Source: Allacma fusca | Taxonomy: Eukaryota > Arthropoda > Collembola > Symphypleona > Sminthuridae | DNA length: 64,000 nucleotides | Assembly (NCBI GenBank): GCA_947179485.1 | Contig: OX359245.1 | Span: forward strand, 34,273,067 to 34,337,066 | Direction of reading: 5' to 3' | Part shown: positions 44,501 through 57,138 of the stretch, one piece after another | Position numbering within the stretch: position 1 is the stretch's first letter | Layout of the letters: every line of letters starts with the position of its first letter | The notes under the pieces: model-generated | Databases searched by the model: none | What the model saw: the letters and a program-made list of their open reading frames with translations, nothing else | Told to the model about the DNA's origin: nothing | Translations under genes and position numbers: made by a program

Positions 44501-46680
44501 TCAATAATTCCTCTTTCTACCCAGTCCATAAACACGTCTTGATAGGCTTCCAACTTCCCCATGCCTTTTAACTTCTTTGTTGTAGAATACAACCGTCGTG
44601 TAGCTAGTTCTTCGTTAGACGGAAGATCAACTTGATCGGTGAGCCAAGGAAGACCAACAACATACCTTCCATCCTTTTCTCTTCGAAGAGAATCTTCAAA
44701 TCTCTTCAGGATGAATTCTTGCTCTTCACCTTTGGTTTTCACTTCACATGGATCAGTAATCCCAAGAACATCCAGCTTCCACATATTCAACACGGTAGTA
44801 TCTAAATTACAAAGTGAGGAAACTAAGATAGTCGACGTCTTCTCTCGTGTCGACACGAACTGTTCCCCCATTATAACCCAACCCAGCTTTGTCTCAAAAG
44901 CGACCGGACCCGACTTCGTTGCATGGAGTTTTCCAGTAAACAACTTGCCCACAACATCCGCGCCCAATAACAGCTGGATCTTGGTGTCCTTGGATTCGGC
45001 ATCTAATATCCGAATACCTTTCTGATTCAATTCTTGAACAACCCTTGTGTTCGAAAGTTTCGGAATCTTACCGCAAATTTCTTGATGATCCAAGGCACTA
45101 ATCTCGCAAGAAAAAGAATCATCTTTACTTACTAGTTCAAAATTGTAAAGTGAATGTTCGATAGGTCCCGTTTCCGACCCTCCAAATAAAGAATGATTCA
45201 ATTCCAGACGACTGGAAGACTTCAGACCCAATTCCTTTGCCAGCTCAGACAGTATATGGGACCGTTGAGAACCTTGATCGATCAATGCACGAATCAACCT
45301 CTCCTTTGTCCCAATTCTGACCTTAATAATCAATGTCTGCAAAAGAACCTCAGGATCACAGGAAGCACTCATACTGACTTCACTCTTGTTCTCAGAACTA
45401 GCTGTATCTTCTTTGGACTTCAAAAGTTCAGGACACATGATCACAAAATGCTTCTTCGAACATATCTGACACCGATGTTTCGACTTACAATTTGCTGATG
45501 TATGACCTGATTTTAAGCAAACGAAGCAGAGTTTTTTCTCTTTGATTACCTTATTCTTGTCGTCAAGAGTCATCTTGGCTGCCTTGAAACATTCTTGACT
45601 GGAATGACCTTTATCACAGAAACCGCATTTCTTGACTTCAGGCTTCATGCTCCCAGTAAATAAACCTGCAGCAGTAGGAGTTTCTTCTTGACTTTGTTTT
45701 TTCGACTTCGGCTTGTTTGTCTTCGGTTCTTCTAAACCAAGACCAACCTTAGCCATTGAAATTCGTGTTTCACCATCAACTTCACTCTTCAGGAACTTCA
45801 TGAGACCCTCTAAGCGACCTTCATTATTCGCATCGATGCGACGATTGCGCTCCCACGTACGGAGTACTTCCTCCGGAAGGCACGACTCGACCAACGGATA
45901 CAACATAGCTGCATACTTGTCTGGAGTTACTCCAAGGGATTCTAACGCACGAAGCTGAGTCTCCAACTTGTCATAAAGGGAAGAGATGGATATGACATCA
46001 CTTGAATTCTGAGCGGTTTTAAGCACTAACCTTAAGAGTTCACGAACGTAAACTTCCAGTAGAATGTCGTCACGACCAAAACGCTCCTTGAGGTAATCAA
46101 TTACTTTCGGGTAATTACTACCGCTCAACGGGAAACTGTCGACGACTTCTCTAGCCTTAGAACCTTCTCTCATAGATTGGATGAGGTATTGAAACTTGTC
46201 CTCCGGAGCCATCTTGACATCAGAGTGAATCTTCTTAAACTGACTCCAGAACCCCAACCACTCCTTGGCGTCTCCAGAAAACTTCGTTAGTTCAAGCTTG
46301 GGTAGGCGCAATTGAATAGAACTGGCACTTTCACGTACAGTCTGGTACACACTACCACTACTCGCGTCGACGCGATCCACATCGTGTCGAAAGCAGTTCT
46401 TGTAGCGAACTTCAAGTTCCAGAAAACGATCCTGATAATCCGATTGGACTTCATATTCTTGACTAGCTTCTTCATCGGTTAAATCATCTGCTTCCAACAT
46501 GACTCCTTGAATTCTAGCATCAAAATCCAAGAGTCTGGATCGATGATTTTCCAGTTTGGCTAGGATCTGTTGGAGAAGGATTAAGTCGGGAGCTTCCTTC
46601 CCTAATTCTTCCTCCAATTCTTGCGATGCCCGAGTAAAAGCTGCTCGAACGGGTGCACGAGTTTTCCGTAGGTTTTCCAT
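41578..46680 (-). CDS. gag-pol: BEL/Pao Gag-Pol polyprotein, copy C
   Basis: The same 1735-codon frame as in unit A, with the start placed at codon 36 (46680). Domain order and catalytic residues are the same: three CCHC-like knuckles, D503-Q-G-S, RT D838 and YVDN, RNase H, integrase D1443/D1502/E1553. I noticed three differences from copy A: residue 825 Leu for Phe, residue 1464 Asp for Ala, residue 1523 Tyr for Cys. The frame is uninterrupted, so either copy could encode a working polyprotein. Confidence 0.9.
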   Translation of the reverse strand: MENLRKTRAPVRAAFTRASQELEEELGKEAPDLILLQQILAKLENHRSRLLDFDARIQGVMLEADDLTDEEASQEYEVQSDYQDRFLELEVRYKNCFRHDVDRVDASSGSVYQTVRESASSIQLRLPKLELTKFSGDAKEWLGFWSQFKKIHSDVKMAPEDKFQYLIQSMREGSKAREVVDSFPLSGSNYPKVIDYLKERFGRDDILLEVYVRELLRLVLKTAQNSSDVISISSLYDKLETQLRALESLGVTPDKYAAMLYPLVESCLPEEVLRTWERNRRIDANNEGRLEGLMKFLKSEVDGETRISMAKVGLGLEEPKTNKPKSKKQSQEETPTAAGLFTGSMKPEVKKCGFCDKGHSSQECFKAAKMTLDDKNKVIKEKKLCFVCLKSGHTSANCKSKHRCQICSKKHFVIMCPELLKSKEDTASSENKSEVSMSASCDPEVLLQTLIIKVRIGTKERLIRALIDQGSQRSHILSELAKELGLKSSSRLELNHSLFGGSETGPIEHSLYNFELVSKDDSFSCEISALDHQEICGKIPKLSNTRVVQELNQKGIRILDAESKDTKIQLLLGADVVGKLFTGKLHATKSGPVAFETKLGWVIMGEQFVSTREKTSTILVSSLCNLDTTVLNMWKLDVLGITDPCEVKTKGEEQEFILKRFEDSLRREKDGRYVVGLPWLTDQVDLPSNEELATRRLYSTTKKLKGMGKLEAYQDVFMDWVERGIIEEVPTKELDDFGHYLPHRPVIKESSATTKIRPVFDASAKLKNKPSLNDCLEKGVNMLELIPTILLRFRLRRFGVISDIEKAFLQLSVAPVDRNFLRFLWWEPGFERIRKYRHRRVVFGVSSSPFLLAATLNKHLREVSENEKTIANKLLDSLYVDNCVTSVNNKDELNAFICESVRLLSKGHFNLRDWRWNQDDLANSTTNSDVSVLGLSWCTVADTLTVAVDNVVCVGTKVTKRVILSCAHRVFDPIGFTCPVTVVPKLLLQKSWSLKLGWDDELPEEITNEFHRWSEQVAELKKIKIPRWLVGTVSDCKLSFHVFVDASSYAYAAVVFLRVHTMNTVSVQLVSAKVRVAPMKKITIPRLELMACCIGARLAESVKTAINCSDIPFTYWSDSSNALCWIKKQNQWGVFVKNRVKEIRELTIPSSWNHVPGEMNPADLPSRGCSSSRLLRSSWWCGPNWLKLDPDTWPNSDPVPDEEIIRSEVMKSVVTNTVQSTGPADWYYSGLTSYWKVVRRIAWVLRFVANCRHGNNLLKHLNDKELRTAEMSLFKLIQAETYCDKSQIFKQLNVQLFDDGLYRVVTKLLRRRDKKNFRLPVLLPGDHPAVVLLIKKVHEELSHAGVQMVISNLRERFWIPQARRTIRKVVVNCTKCRRFDCTKIKTAPAPLPVERIRSAAAFEVTGIDMAGPLYLRKGEKSWIVVFTCDVYRALHLELVQSLSTESFLQSLRRFVARRGRPKIIYTDNGLGFQGSKNLFKTVDWEKVYESSLGKSHSIHLIDWRFNPPSAPWWGGWWERLIGLIKNILKRVLGRACLNYEELLTVLCDCESVLNSRPLIYVSEDSDDLIPLTPAMLLREVRESGLPELDEVDSKSLNRRLKYQSRLRDHFRGRFRSEYLSTLVHRFEAKRFRGSMKIGDIVLLEQDNKKRINWPLARVIELFPGKDGIVRVVRLRTASGEIIRPVQRLFPLEVPVEERSH

Positions 46681-46736
46681 GATTTTCAAACAAAAAGTGT
46701 TCAAATTAACACTATCCTGCAGGCTGCGCCAATAAA

Positions 46737-47217
46737 TGTTCCAATTGGGAACGGGTTCTATATTATAAGAAAACAGGAAAACCAAATAAACCCTTGATTC
46801 ACCAAATACTAAATTCTCAAGTCGCCTTGAATTTATTTAAGAGCAAAACAAATTACAAACCGATACACAAAAGGCGAGAAGGGCGAATAATCACTCAGAT
46901 TTTCTTGTCCCATAATAATCCTAGGTACAATTTTCTTAGGCAATAAATTTAGGTCGCTAGGACGCTACGAGAACATTACACATACCGATTACCAATCAAT
47001 CACAATAAGCACTATCACATGATGAACTTGATGACTCAACAATATTAACAGAATTAATAACTTACTGAGCTATATGGTAATACTAAGACAAAAAATTAGA
47101 AACTATAGTAACACAATACAATTCAATCACCGCTCACAATCATACGATTCAAATTCTCCACGATGTGAAGAGTCACGTCGACGTGAGTATAGGTGGCTAC
47201 ACTCTACAGTTCTAACA
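46737..47217 (-). repeat. BEL/Pao 5' LTR, copy C
   Basis: 481 bases, starting TGTTAGAAC on the minus strand. Confidence 0.9.
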
Positions 47218-47263
47218 TATGGTTAGTACGTTGACCTGCATAGCTCCATAGACAGACATAGGT
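47218..47263. other. 46-base spacer, copy C
   Basis: Same as 7019-7064 with one substitution. Confidence 0.6.
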
Positions 47264-48218
47264 TGGTAAATCAACAGGCTAGCTGTACCACTGCAAGTAA
47301 TTCGTAATGTTTGCACAAAATATTTTAATTATATTGGAACTGTGGCCAATTGATTGAAATCCGAATTATACGAGGCAAATACTCTTGGCTACGGATCCAA
47401 TTTATTTTTGCAAAATATTTGGGTGGTTTAATAAATCCTATATTATTTTTGACCACTTCCTGTCCGTTGTTTTAAACTTTCGCGGCATTGGCTTGACAAT
47501 TGAAACCTTCGCGGCTCATTTTACTATATAGCTAGTCGATTCATGTACTATGTTATTTCACTATATAGCCAAGCAAGTCGGTGGTATACACAGCAATACG
47601 AAAAGCAAAGCGGGCTGAAACTCTGTCGCAGATTAGAGCTTTTTCAGCTCGCTCCGCTCGCTGTGCTTCTCGTGTATATACCAACTCCTTGCAGCATCCT
47701 GGAAGCTCGCAATATTACGCAATCTTAGGTTATCACTTAAAAGCGCTAAGCATAATTATTATAAACGTTCGATATAAATCATCAAATTTGGATTAAATTA
47801 AGACTGGTAGTGAGAAAAACAACTTCAGGTTCCAGCAATGAAGAATTTGATAATATGAGCATTTTAATGACTGAACCTGGTACACATTAGTGTGGGATTC
47901 TTATTTGGAAAAAGAAAATGAAAGTACTTATTGCAACAGTTTTTATATATAACGTCAGCTATATTCTCAGAATTTGCATTGCTAAAGTTATTTGCTCACT
48001 ATTTTTATAATCACAAGCCTTAACATCCATACATTTGATATTTATATCCCCTGAAAATATCCTTCGGAAGTAAGGATTAATTTGTGGGCACAATGGACTT
48101 CAGTAACTATAGCAAGTGAAAAGTGTTGCGCTATTATGAATTCCTTTCATTTTTCCTATTTTAAATAATCAGTGCGGCCAGTGTCTGAGGCTTCAGTTAC
48201 ACGGTACAACTGAGCTAT
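47264..48218. repeat. R repeat, copy C2
   Basis: Second R copy in unit C, equivalent to A2 at offset 40199. It is preceded by the same 46-base spacer and followed by the full LINE. Confidence 0.85.
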
Positions 48219-48371
48219 TCAATTCAATTTAATTCAATTCAATTTATTAAGGATTCTCTTCGGGCGGCGCCCATATCATCCGTACATTAATCAAAGATTT
48301 TAAAAATAATAAGATAAAGTAAATGTGAGTATACTACGAAGAATGCCAACCTTGGTTGGCTTGTTTTGAGG

Positions 48372-51300
48372 TTAAAGACAGTTAAGAAAATTATTTCTTA
48401 AGCAGCAACTATGAATAAACTTAAACACATCGAAGATGAACTCCTTAGGAGGGTCCTTAAAGAGAGCGAGCAGTGAGCTTTCAGATTTGTAATTAATTAC
48501 ATTATATTTACCTAGATACATTTGCCTTTCTTGGCCGTATATACTGCACCTGGTTATAATATGGAGTATATCATTTTGTTCTTGGAGGTTACACTCTACG
48601 CAAAGGTCGGGGTGTGTAATTTTAAGTTTAACTCTGGAAGCATACAGGGTGGAGGAATTGAGCCTAATATTCGCAATTAGTCTTATATATTTAAGAGGAA
48701 TATTGTGTAGTAGGTACCCAGATGTGGAAAAAAAGGTTTTAATTTGCCTATAAAGAGGGAGTGAGGATGAGGAGGTAATACGATCTAGGTCCTCCTGTAT
48801 AAAAGATTCATGAATCCTTGAGCTGAGGTATGGGAAGAAGCCTTCAAGGTATTCAGCGGACTGGAACTCCCACACCGCCGCGCACCCATGTCTGTACAGA
48901 ACGCTGCGGATAAATACTGGCCATACCATTTTATTTCCCTGGAGGGTGTCCCTGCGGCTAAGAAGGCGTAAGCGTTCGTAGCAGATTTTAGGCAGTCTTG
49001 TTTGGGGCATTAGTTGTAATTTGAACCAAAATCTAAGGGCCCATATGATCACCCTGTAAAAGACCTTGACGCTGCCTGTTTCTATTCTAAGAGCGTAAGA
49101 TGGAGTGCTTTGAGGCAACCAGAGCAAATTTCTTAAAAACTGATTTTGTACTATCTCCAATTCAGAGGCTACATTTAGCGCCCAGATCTCTGATGCATAC
49201 GTCATTGTCGGAATGACTATTGAATTTAAGAGTTTTATTCTGGATTCCCACGAGTCTGTTCTAGATGCACTAAGGGTTTTTAACACTGGACCTACTGTAG
49301 CTAGGGACTTGCGCTTCATTTCCTTTGCCGCTGAGCGGAAGGCCCCAAAAGCAGTAAATTTTGCTCCCAGATAAATGTATTCTGCGACAACTTCAATAAG
49401 GTTTCCTTTTAGGTTCCATTTCGATTGTTGGAGCAATTTACCTCCATTACGAAAAATAATAATCTTAGTTTTGGATAAGTTGATTGATAGGTAATTCATA
49501 TCACAGTAATTATCCAGTGCATCTATTTTTGATTGGAGGCTCAGCCTTGAGTCCGCAAGAGTGACATTGTCGTCGGCCAGGAGGAGATGGTTGACCGAGT
49601 TTGAGTCACCTAGCCCCACTGCTGAGGCACCCTTCAGAACCAAGAATCTATCCAGATCCGAGATGTATAAGGCGAAGAGCAGGGGCTGAGAATGTCTCCT
49701 TGCAGGACGCCCTGGGAAACATCGAAGGCTTGGGTATGGGTGTTGCCTACCCTGATCATTATGCCTGCGTTTTCATAGAGACACTTAATTACACCAATAA
49801 ATTTACTACTGACCCCCAGACTATCAAGCTTCATCCATAGCAGGGAGTGGTTAAGGGAATCGAAAGCTCTGGCCAGGTCAACAAATAACGCAAATAATTT
49901 GCCCCCAGGCATTCTTAGCCTTATCTGGATAATGGTTAGTAGGGTAAAAATTTGGTCGGCACAACTCCGGTGTTTTCTAAACCCTGCCTGCGTTTTCGGC
50001 AAGATATTGTTAAGTTCGGACCAAGCATACAGCCTGTTGTAAAGTATCCTGGTGAATACTTTCGTAATCGTATTGATAAGGGCGATTCCTCGGTAATTAC
50101 TTGGTAGATGTTTATCGCCCTTCTTGTGTAACATAAAGATTTTCGTGGGGTAGTGCCGTGAGTTAGAATTGTGTTGAAAGGGGTTAAGAGCTTGTGTGTT
50201 AGCTCAGGGGTGGAATGTTTCCAGAATTCGTTTGGAATGTTGTCTAAGCCTGGGGACTTATTATTTTTCAGGGCCGTAAGGGCTTCTTGTAGTTCCTCCA
50301 GAGTAATATTCGAGTCTAGCGTATCATTTTGCCTGAAAAATATTTGCTGTGGGCATTCAATCGGCGGTTTTGGGGGCATTACTTCTGAGTAAAATATCTG
50401 CCATTCGTTCAGTGAGATTGGGCTATAATTACTTGGGCGGGATTTAAGTGAGTTAAATGTTTTCCAAAATACCGATATTGACTTTGTATTCCGCATCCTA
50501 ATTTTTATACGCTCTGCATGGTCTTTTTTCTTTGATTTGAGTAAACATTCATAGAGTTTTCTCGCCTCGTGGTACTCCCTTAATAGGACCACAGAATAAA
50601 GGCCTTGTCTTAGGGATTTTAATTTCTTGGTGACACCTCGGTGCAATTTTCGGCATTCTTGGTCATACCATGGTTTGTCCCTACCCTGATTACCACCCAT
50701 CAAGATTCTACGTTGCATTCCGCAGCTCTGTGCCGTCATCACTACAGCCTCAATTATGGCACTGTTAAACGTGTCAGGGTCCTCCCCATCGGAGATAGTA
50801 CATAAGTTTTCATTCAGCATGACCCTATATTCTTCTGAGAGGCCTTGCCACCTAATTACCTTCTTTAAACAAACCGAGTTTGACATAACTAGGTGCCCTG
50901 ATTTAATCAAGTCTAAACATATAGGTGAGTGTGGAGATAGACAAATATTTAGGGTTTTTAGATCGTGTATTATCGGAAGACAGACGGAGTTTGCCCAGCA
51001 TAAATCAATTACGCTGTTCCCGAAGGGGGATGAGAACGTAAACTCTGCTGGGTTATCGCTCGGGCAGCGACCATTTAGTAGAATAAAATTTCTGTCGGAT
51101 AAGTAATTAAACAAAGTGGCCCCCCTATTGTTTACGATGCCGTCCAAACTCCGTCTTTCCTTCTGTATACTTGGGTGTGAGTGATCCGGGAAAAAATTAC
51201 GTCCCCCAACTCTTGCGTTTGAGTCTCCAAAAACAATTATATTTTCCCCTGGGAATTCCATTGCAATATCGTCCACTATATCTGTTAATTTCAGAATAAT

Positions 51301-51669
51301 GTAATTATTTTCAACTCCTGGTTTAGCATATATGAATAATACAATAATATTCTCACGAGTGATCGCATGTTCTAAGACAAAAGTTGATAAAAAGTCATAT
51401 GTGTGAACGAATTTGATTACTTTAAAGATTTTACTGACAAATGTAATTATGCCCCCTCTCGGTCTCCCTAGTTTGTGCCTCCTGCACGCTGGATTATTAA
51501 AAATAGTAAAATTGTCAAAATTATTAAGATGTAAATTAAAATCTAAATCCTCATACCAGGTCTCTGTTAGACAAAATATCTCAGCATTTACAAATATATT
51601 TTTTTCCGTCGCGCTTAAATTATAAAAGTTTGAGATACCGTTGCAATTCCAGTAAATTATTTTGTTCAA
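48372..51669 (-). pseudogene. LINE ORF2, two frameshifts, copy C
   Basis: Same three-piece ORF2 as copy A: pieces at 49936-51669, 49634-50134 and 48372-49643. The frameshifts are at the equivalent sites (near 50144 and 49679). The endonuclease SPH in place of SDH is also shared. Differences include Asn for Ile in the endonuclease segment and Leu for Pro near the C-terminus. Confidence 0.8.
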
Positions 51670-51702
51670 GTTGATTTGTCGTGAAATGGGGCCGCCTGTG
51701 TC

Positions 51703-52638
51703 CTATGTGATTAACATTTGACTTTCCTGCGTTCTATTTAGTTGACTGTGCACATCAGGTGAAGTGTAGTTATCCGTTCGTCGACTCATTCGAGGGGTTG
51801 ACTCCGTAACAATACCGTTAATAGCTTCGTAAAATTTAGATCCAATTTGTATTTTCCTCCCAATCCATTTCGGGTTGTCTCCATTGCTACGGGCTTGCTT
51901 AAATAAGTTTCGCAGTGCGAACTGATTTGTGGCTTCGGTTTTGGTGAGGTCTTCCCTGATTTTGAGGCCTTCGTTACTAAGCTCCTTAAACCTTCTAACC
52001 AGTTCCCTGGCCTTGGATACTGTAGTGAGTTTGACCGTGATTGGACGCTTATTTTGTCCTCCTTGGTTTGACCGTTTTACCATTCTGTGGACGATGTGAA
52101 AGTCTTCGCTTTTTATTTGGATATTTTGGTTTCCTAGTTTTGTCTTCAGGCAGTATATGATGTTATCGTTCGTTTCTCCATTCTTTTCTTCCAGGCCTGT
52201 GATGACTACATTTTTCTGTCTCAGAAGCAGGTGGAGTGTCTGATTGTCCGTCTGGAGTTGCTCGATTACTTTCTCCTGGTATTCTAATTGAGACTGCATT
52301 ACCGAGCACCTGGATTCCAGTTCCTACACTTTCTTGTCTATGTTTGCTGTGATGTCCTCTTTTGCCTCTCTGATTTCCTTGGAGATCTCCTTGTTCGTCT
52401 CTTCTCTGTTCGTTTTTAGCTCCTGTTTAAAGGCCTGCAATAATTGAGCCATATCCATTGTCTCGAGGCCACCGGTGTTCTCTAAAGCTGAGCTAGGTGT
52501 AGTATCTTGGCGAGGATTTTTTGTTGGTGTGGGGGACTCCTCGTTGGAATCTTCTACGTTTATTTTTCTTTTGACCGGGAATGATGAAAACTCCGTGATT
52601 TTTAATTGTTTAGACTTTGGGGAGTGTTCTATTGGCAT
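51703..52638 (-). pseudogene. LINE ORF1 with internal stop, copy C
   Basis: Same frame and same in-frame TAG (52324-52326) as copy A, with one noted difference (Arg for Thr before the stop). Coiled-coil then RRM-like region; otherwise as copy A. Confidence 0.7.
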
Positions 52639-53382
52639 CTCCGGAAAGCGCTCCTTTAGTGTCCCGAGTCAAGGTTGAGGTCTCGTTCTAGGGAATAGAA
52701 GCAGAATCGCGTGCCAGTAACTCTGAGATTTCCAAGAGAACAGACCTGGGAACGGAGATTGTGTATTTACATTTTATTAAATAAGAAAAAGAAAAACTCG
52801 CCTGTGTGAGGGCCCGGTGAACACCTGCAGCGTTTGCTATTAATTGCCAAAAATGAATTGCTACTGAATAGCCTGGTGTTACCGGGCAAGGTCTGGTAAT
52901 TGAACACTCGTCATGCAAGGTTTCAGGCTTATGTCATTGGTGTGAGTTGGGCTTCCGTATGTACCTCCACTTACTCGGGTGCTTAGGCTTGGGTAGATGT
53001 TGTTCAGATTTAGCAAAATCGGGAAATAGTGCAAACTACTAATCTTCTGAGAAATTCCCTCCCAGGGGGAAATATTTGAGTTGTTTACAGTGGTTTTCGT
53101 ATGCCGAGCATTCACTTTTTTGAAATTTTAAAGTCGAAAAGTTTAAAGAAAGAAGAAAATGTATGTGTTCGAGTCTCACAACTGAGCTATACACAAATTA
53201 TAATAACATAAAAAATCATTTAATCAGCATGTTGTGCTGATCCACTAAGGGTTGAAGCACCATACAGCGTTGCAACAATAAGATTTAATAACAATGTTGG
53301 TATTAAATTGATCAAGCGATTAGTTAAATTCCACGTGTATAGCCAAATATTGAGTTTGGGAGAGAACTTTAGTGGGCTGGAG

Positions 53383-53895
53383 CAGAGATGCGCAAAGGAA
53401 ATGGCCTTCCTTCAAACCTTCGAAGGCGAAAATACAGTAAAAAGTTCCCCTTCAGCATGTCCTACTGTAGAATGAAGCCCTCTAAAAAATCTGCCTTCCT
53501 TCACCCTTCCTTCCAAAATATATACATTCATTTTTGCCTTCAGCCTTCTTCTAAAAATAGCCTTCCTTCAATTTTACAACTATAACCCGCTTAAAAACGT
53601 TTGGCACCAGCAGGATTCAGTGCCGTGAAGAGAGCGGGCAAAACGTCATTGCATATGCTATGCTTTCACGTTATAGATATTTCGTGTACCTGGAAGGCTT
53701 CACAGCCTGAGAGGGCTAATATTTAGGAAGCCTTCCTTCACAATCCTTCCTTGCAAGTTTTTGTGAAGGCTTCCTTCAGCCTTCAGAAAAAATTATCCCC
53801 ATCTTTCCATTTCTTCTGCAACGGTAAGAAAGTTACCTTTCCGCCTTCAATGAAGCCTTCTTGGAAGGCTAGCCTTCTAAGGCTGCGCATCTCTG
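53383..53895. mobile_element. hAT-like MITE type 1 (CCTTC-rich), copy C
   Basis: 513-base copy with the same ends and the same GGCTGGAG duplication (53375-53382 and 53896-53903). Confidence 0.85.
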
Positions 53896-54023
53896 GGCTG
53901 GAGCGTTGTACCATAATTTTTTGATGATGAATTGCCAACGAGCTATATGAAACGAATTGCCCCTGTGAAGCGCAGGGCTTTTACTAATTAGTACTTATGG
54001 TCCTGTGGAACTTCAGTTTGTTT

Positions 54024-55021
54024 TAGGGCTACTCACAACTCAAGTTATTTGAACTTGAAGTTGTAATTGAAATTGAATTTTCTACTCAATTTCAGCCTAG
54101 TAGTTGTATTTCACCATTTGCAAATCAATTTTTTAATTGACAGTCAATTACCAGAAACCAACGTATAGCTTCAATATTTGAAGTTGACAATTACAAGTTG
54201 TAATATTTGTACAAATTGAAGTTGAATTGAAATTGACTTATAGTTGATTTAAATTGAGTCGGACAATTTAACGTGCCATTAAATACTTCTACTTAATATC
54301 AAAATAAAATAAAAAAATTGTATATAACATGCTACTTTAGTCCTTTTCACACGTAAAATTACAGGAATCTGCACTTAATATCACTAAACTAAAACTAAGT
54401 TTCCCCGAGAAGCTCTTTAGAAATAGCCATTGTTTTTTTGCTTCAAAAACACCAAAATGGTTTTCAAACTTCAGACAAATCTAAACTCCGTCGGTGAATG
54501 TCTAATGCTTGTTTATGTCAAAGGATTTCTTTTTCGTTTTTAGTTGACTGCTTGAACCATCTTCTGAGTCTCCAGTACCAACTAAATCAACGATTTTCTC
54601 CCTTTTCTCGCTCATATTATTAACGTTGATTAAACCCATGCATTATTTTAACGTCATTGTAGATTATGTGTGAACGAGATTTCTGGAGGTTTGAGTTGCC
54701 AACAGAGTGGCGTAGTATTTATTTTTCATTAAAAATACCGATGGATTCGCAAAATTGACGACAAATTTCTCCAACGTGCATATTTAATTTGTTCAGAAAT
54801 TGCCAATTACTCAACTTCAACTGTCAACTATTTGTACTGTAGCAACTTGAAGTTGAATTGACTATGCTTCTCAAATGAAAAGCTTTATTCAACTAATATT
54901 TTGTTTCAAATTGAAGTTGACTTCAATTTACAATTTAATTTTTTAAGTAATATGAAGTTGACTTGAAGTTTTAATTGAAATTGCAACTTGCAACTACTAC
55001 TTGAAGTTATGAGGAGCCCTA
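54024..55021. mobile_element. hAT-like MITE type 2 (AAGTTGA-rich), copy C
   Basis: 998-base copy with the same ends and GTTTGTTT duplication (54016-54023 and 55022-55029). Confidence 0.82.
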
Positions 55022-55029
55022 GTTTGTTT

Positions 55030-56640
55030 GCACGAGTTTGTTTGGAAAAGAATTCGATTTAAGCGCATCATTATCTGGAACAAGTCCTGGTCTCTTTTGT
55101 AGTGGTAATTATATCGAATAGTACATACGGGATTTACAACCCTACTAAAACATAGATAAGTCAAATTAAATTCAACTTTTATTTGTTGTTAGTAGGTCTG
55201 CGAAATAATTTTCAAATGTTTAAGTAACACAAAATGTATTGTCCAGGGAAATTTGTTTACTGTTTAGTTCAACGTATGGTTGATCCAAGCTAGGATATTA
55301 ATTACGAACTAAATATACGTAGATATGATTTGATGGATACATATAAAATATCCAACTGCAACTAGTTAAAACGTTGACCAAGTTTGTACTAAAATATGTA
55401 CAGCGAACTTCCTTTTTAGTGGTTCCTTTGGGATGACAAAATGCCTGCCAATATACGAGGACGCCATTATATCCTACAACTATATAATGTAAATGTAATA
55501 GGGAATATTTAAACATGCCAATATAAAGGGAATGATGTCTAAGCGGAAACCGCTGGATAGGAAATTCCCTGTAAGCAATTTAATCTTAAAAAACACACCC
55601 CGGCGATAATAAAATAAAATAATGAAATCAATGGAATTTCACTCAATTCTCTAAATATCTCTCCTTATAGGTTTTTTATTACGTGTAAACAAATTCCTCT
55701 GATTTCTACTTTTCCGATTTTTTGGTGTCTAAAATTTGCCTAACATGCACTAAAATTTAACTCAGCTAGGACAAAATGAAGCGACAAATGCCATTGTAAA
55801 AAGGTCCAAAGATGCTTGAATGAATTAAACGGTCTTCTTCGACATAAATGGGGTTCTGACGGGGATCAGATGTTTGTGGGAAGATTTTTCACAGGTAATA
55901 AATATTTTTTGCAAGGAAAAGCAACTGAAGTAACCTCTCTGAGTAACATTACTCAGATCTATTGCTAAGAAATCCTGACAAAGTTATCTTTCTCCAATAC
56001 GAAACAACTAACATTGAAGTAAAAACAACAAAAACATCAGCTAAAACCCGAATATCATTTCCGTTCTTTCATAATTACGAAATCGAATGACCTTCAAACC
56101 ATGGAATTTGTAAAGTGTAAGGAATCGTAAGGAATCGTAGTGTAAGAAAGTCGGCAAAGTTCCTGCACCCAGAAATTGAAATTTTGGTATTTATATTATT
56201 TATTTATTTTAATATAATTGTAAGTAGTCACCATCGACCGAACCACGAACTTCCTGGCGTTCCTGGCCATGAGACGTTTCGGGTGTTTTGGGTACGGAAA
56301 GGTGAAATTAGCAACAGAGATGGCGCTTGTATTTCAGCTATCATAATCCGGCTCGGATATTTATGACAAGAGATTTCTGTCAGAAAATAGATACCTCAAT
56401 AAATATATTATATTCGTTGTCAGTACGAAACCCTTTAACAACACACATTTCTTTGCAACAATTGATTACAAAAACTGCCAGATTCAAAAGTTTCACTTTC
56501 CCCCAACTGCAAAGGCGGTTTGCGTATAAATTCGTGCAGCGGAAGGACTTTTAAATTATATTAGAATGGATTCCATGCAAACAATTTAAATTTGAAAAAT
56601 AATTGAGCATAAGTATATTATAAGTAGCATTTCAGACTTC
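55030..56640 (+). other. Upstream flank of Gr-like gene, unit C
   Basis: Non-coding flank, uninterrupted at the site where unit A has the gypsy insertion (near 55318). It keeps the TAAGGAATCG repeat (two units near 56118). Confidence 0.5.
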
Positions 56641-56905
56641 CCTGAGCTTTCGATATCAAAATTTCGAGTTGTAACATTTCGGTTGTACATATTAATGTCC
56701 GTCATTCACGTCACAGCCTTAGGATACCATTTATTTCTACTTGTTTTGAGTTCAAATAAACTGAAAAACCACGAGATATTTTACTTGTCATATATTTCCG
56801 TAAGTGCATGCTTCTGCGCGACTCTGGGGCTACATTTGACGTATATTTACCAGGTTGTTCCAACATTTTACAGACAAGTGATTGAATTCACCCAGCGATT
56901 TCATT
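56641..56905 (+). pseudogene. Gr-like exon 1 remnant, unit C
   Basis: 3' part of exon 1, ending at a GTAAGT donor. It has the same 5' deletion breakpoint as unit A (CAGAC|TTCCCTGAGC). Intron 1 is then occupied by the copia element. Exons 2 and 3, if present, lie beyond the window. Residue differences from A are minimal (for example Glu for Asp near the end). Confidence 0.75.
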
Positions 56906-57138
56906 GTAAGTAAATTTAAGGACTACGTGTAATTTTTTGTTGGGTTAGTTGGCTCCAGCTATTTTTTGTATATTCGATATATTGGAATATTCGGTCAATA
57001 AGTTTTGAAGCATTAACCCTTAAAAACATTCACATTTTGTAATTTATGGTTTTTAAAACTTGAAGCCCAACCTGCTAGTTTGACCAAAGAAAAGACATCA
57101 TTCAATTTTGTGGAAAAGCTTTATTATTTTCGACTAAT

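Larger units (their letters stand above)
41019..47217 (-). mobile_element. BEL/Pao LTR retrotransposon, copy C
   Basis: Counterpart of 820-7018 at offset 40199. LTRs are 41019-41499 and 46737-47217 and differ at one position that I noticed (near 46940). The flanks are the same as in unit A (LINE 3' fragment left, 46-base spacer right), so this is a duplicate of the whole locus, not a second insertion. Confidence 0.92.
48219..53177 (-). mobile_element. APE-type LINE, copy C
   Basis: Counterpart of 8020-12978 with the same 13-base target duplication (48206-48218 and 53178-53190), the same tail and the same lesions. It was copied with the locus rather than inserted anew. Confidence 0.9.
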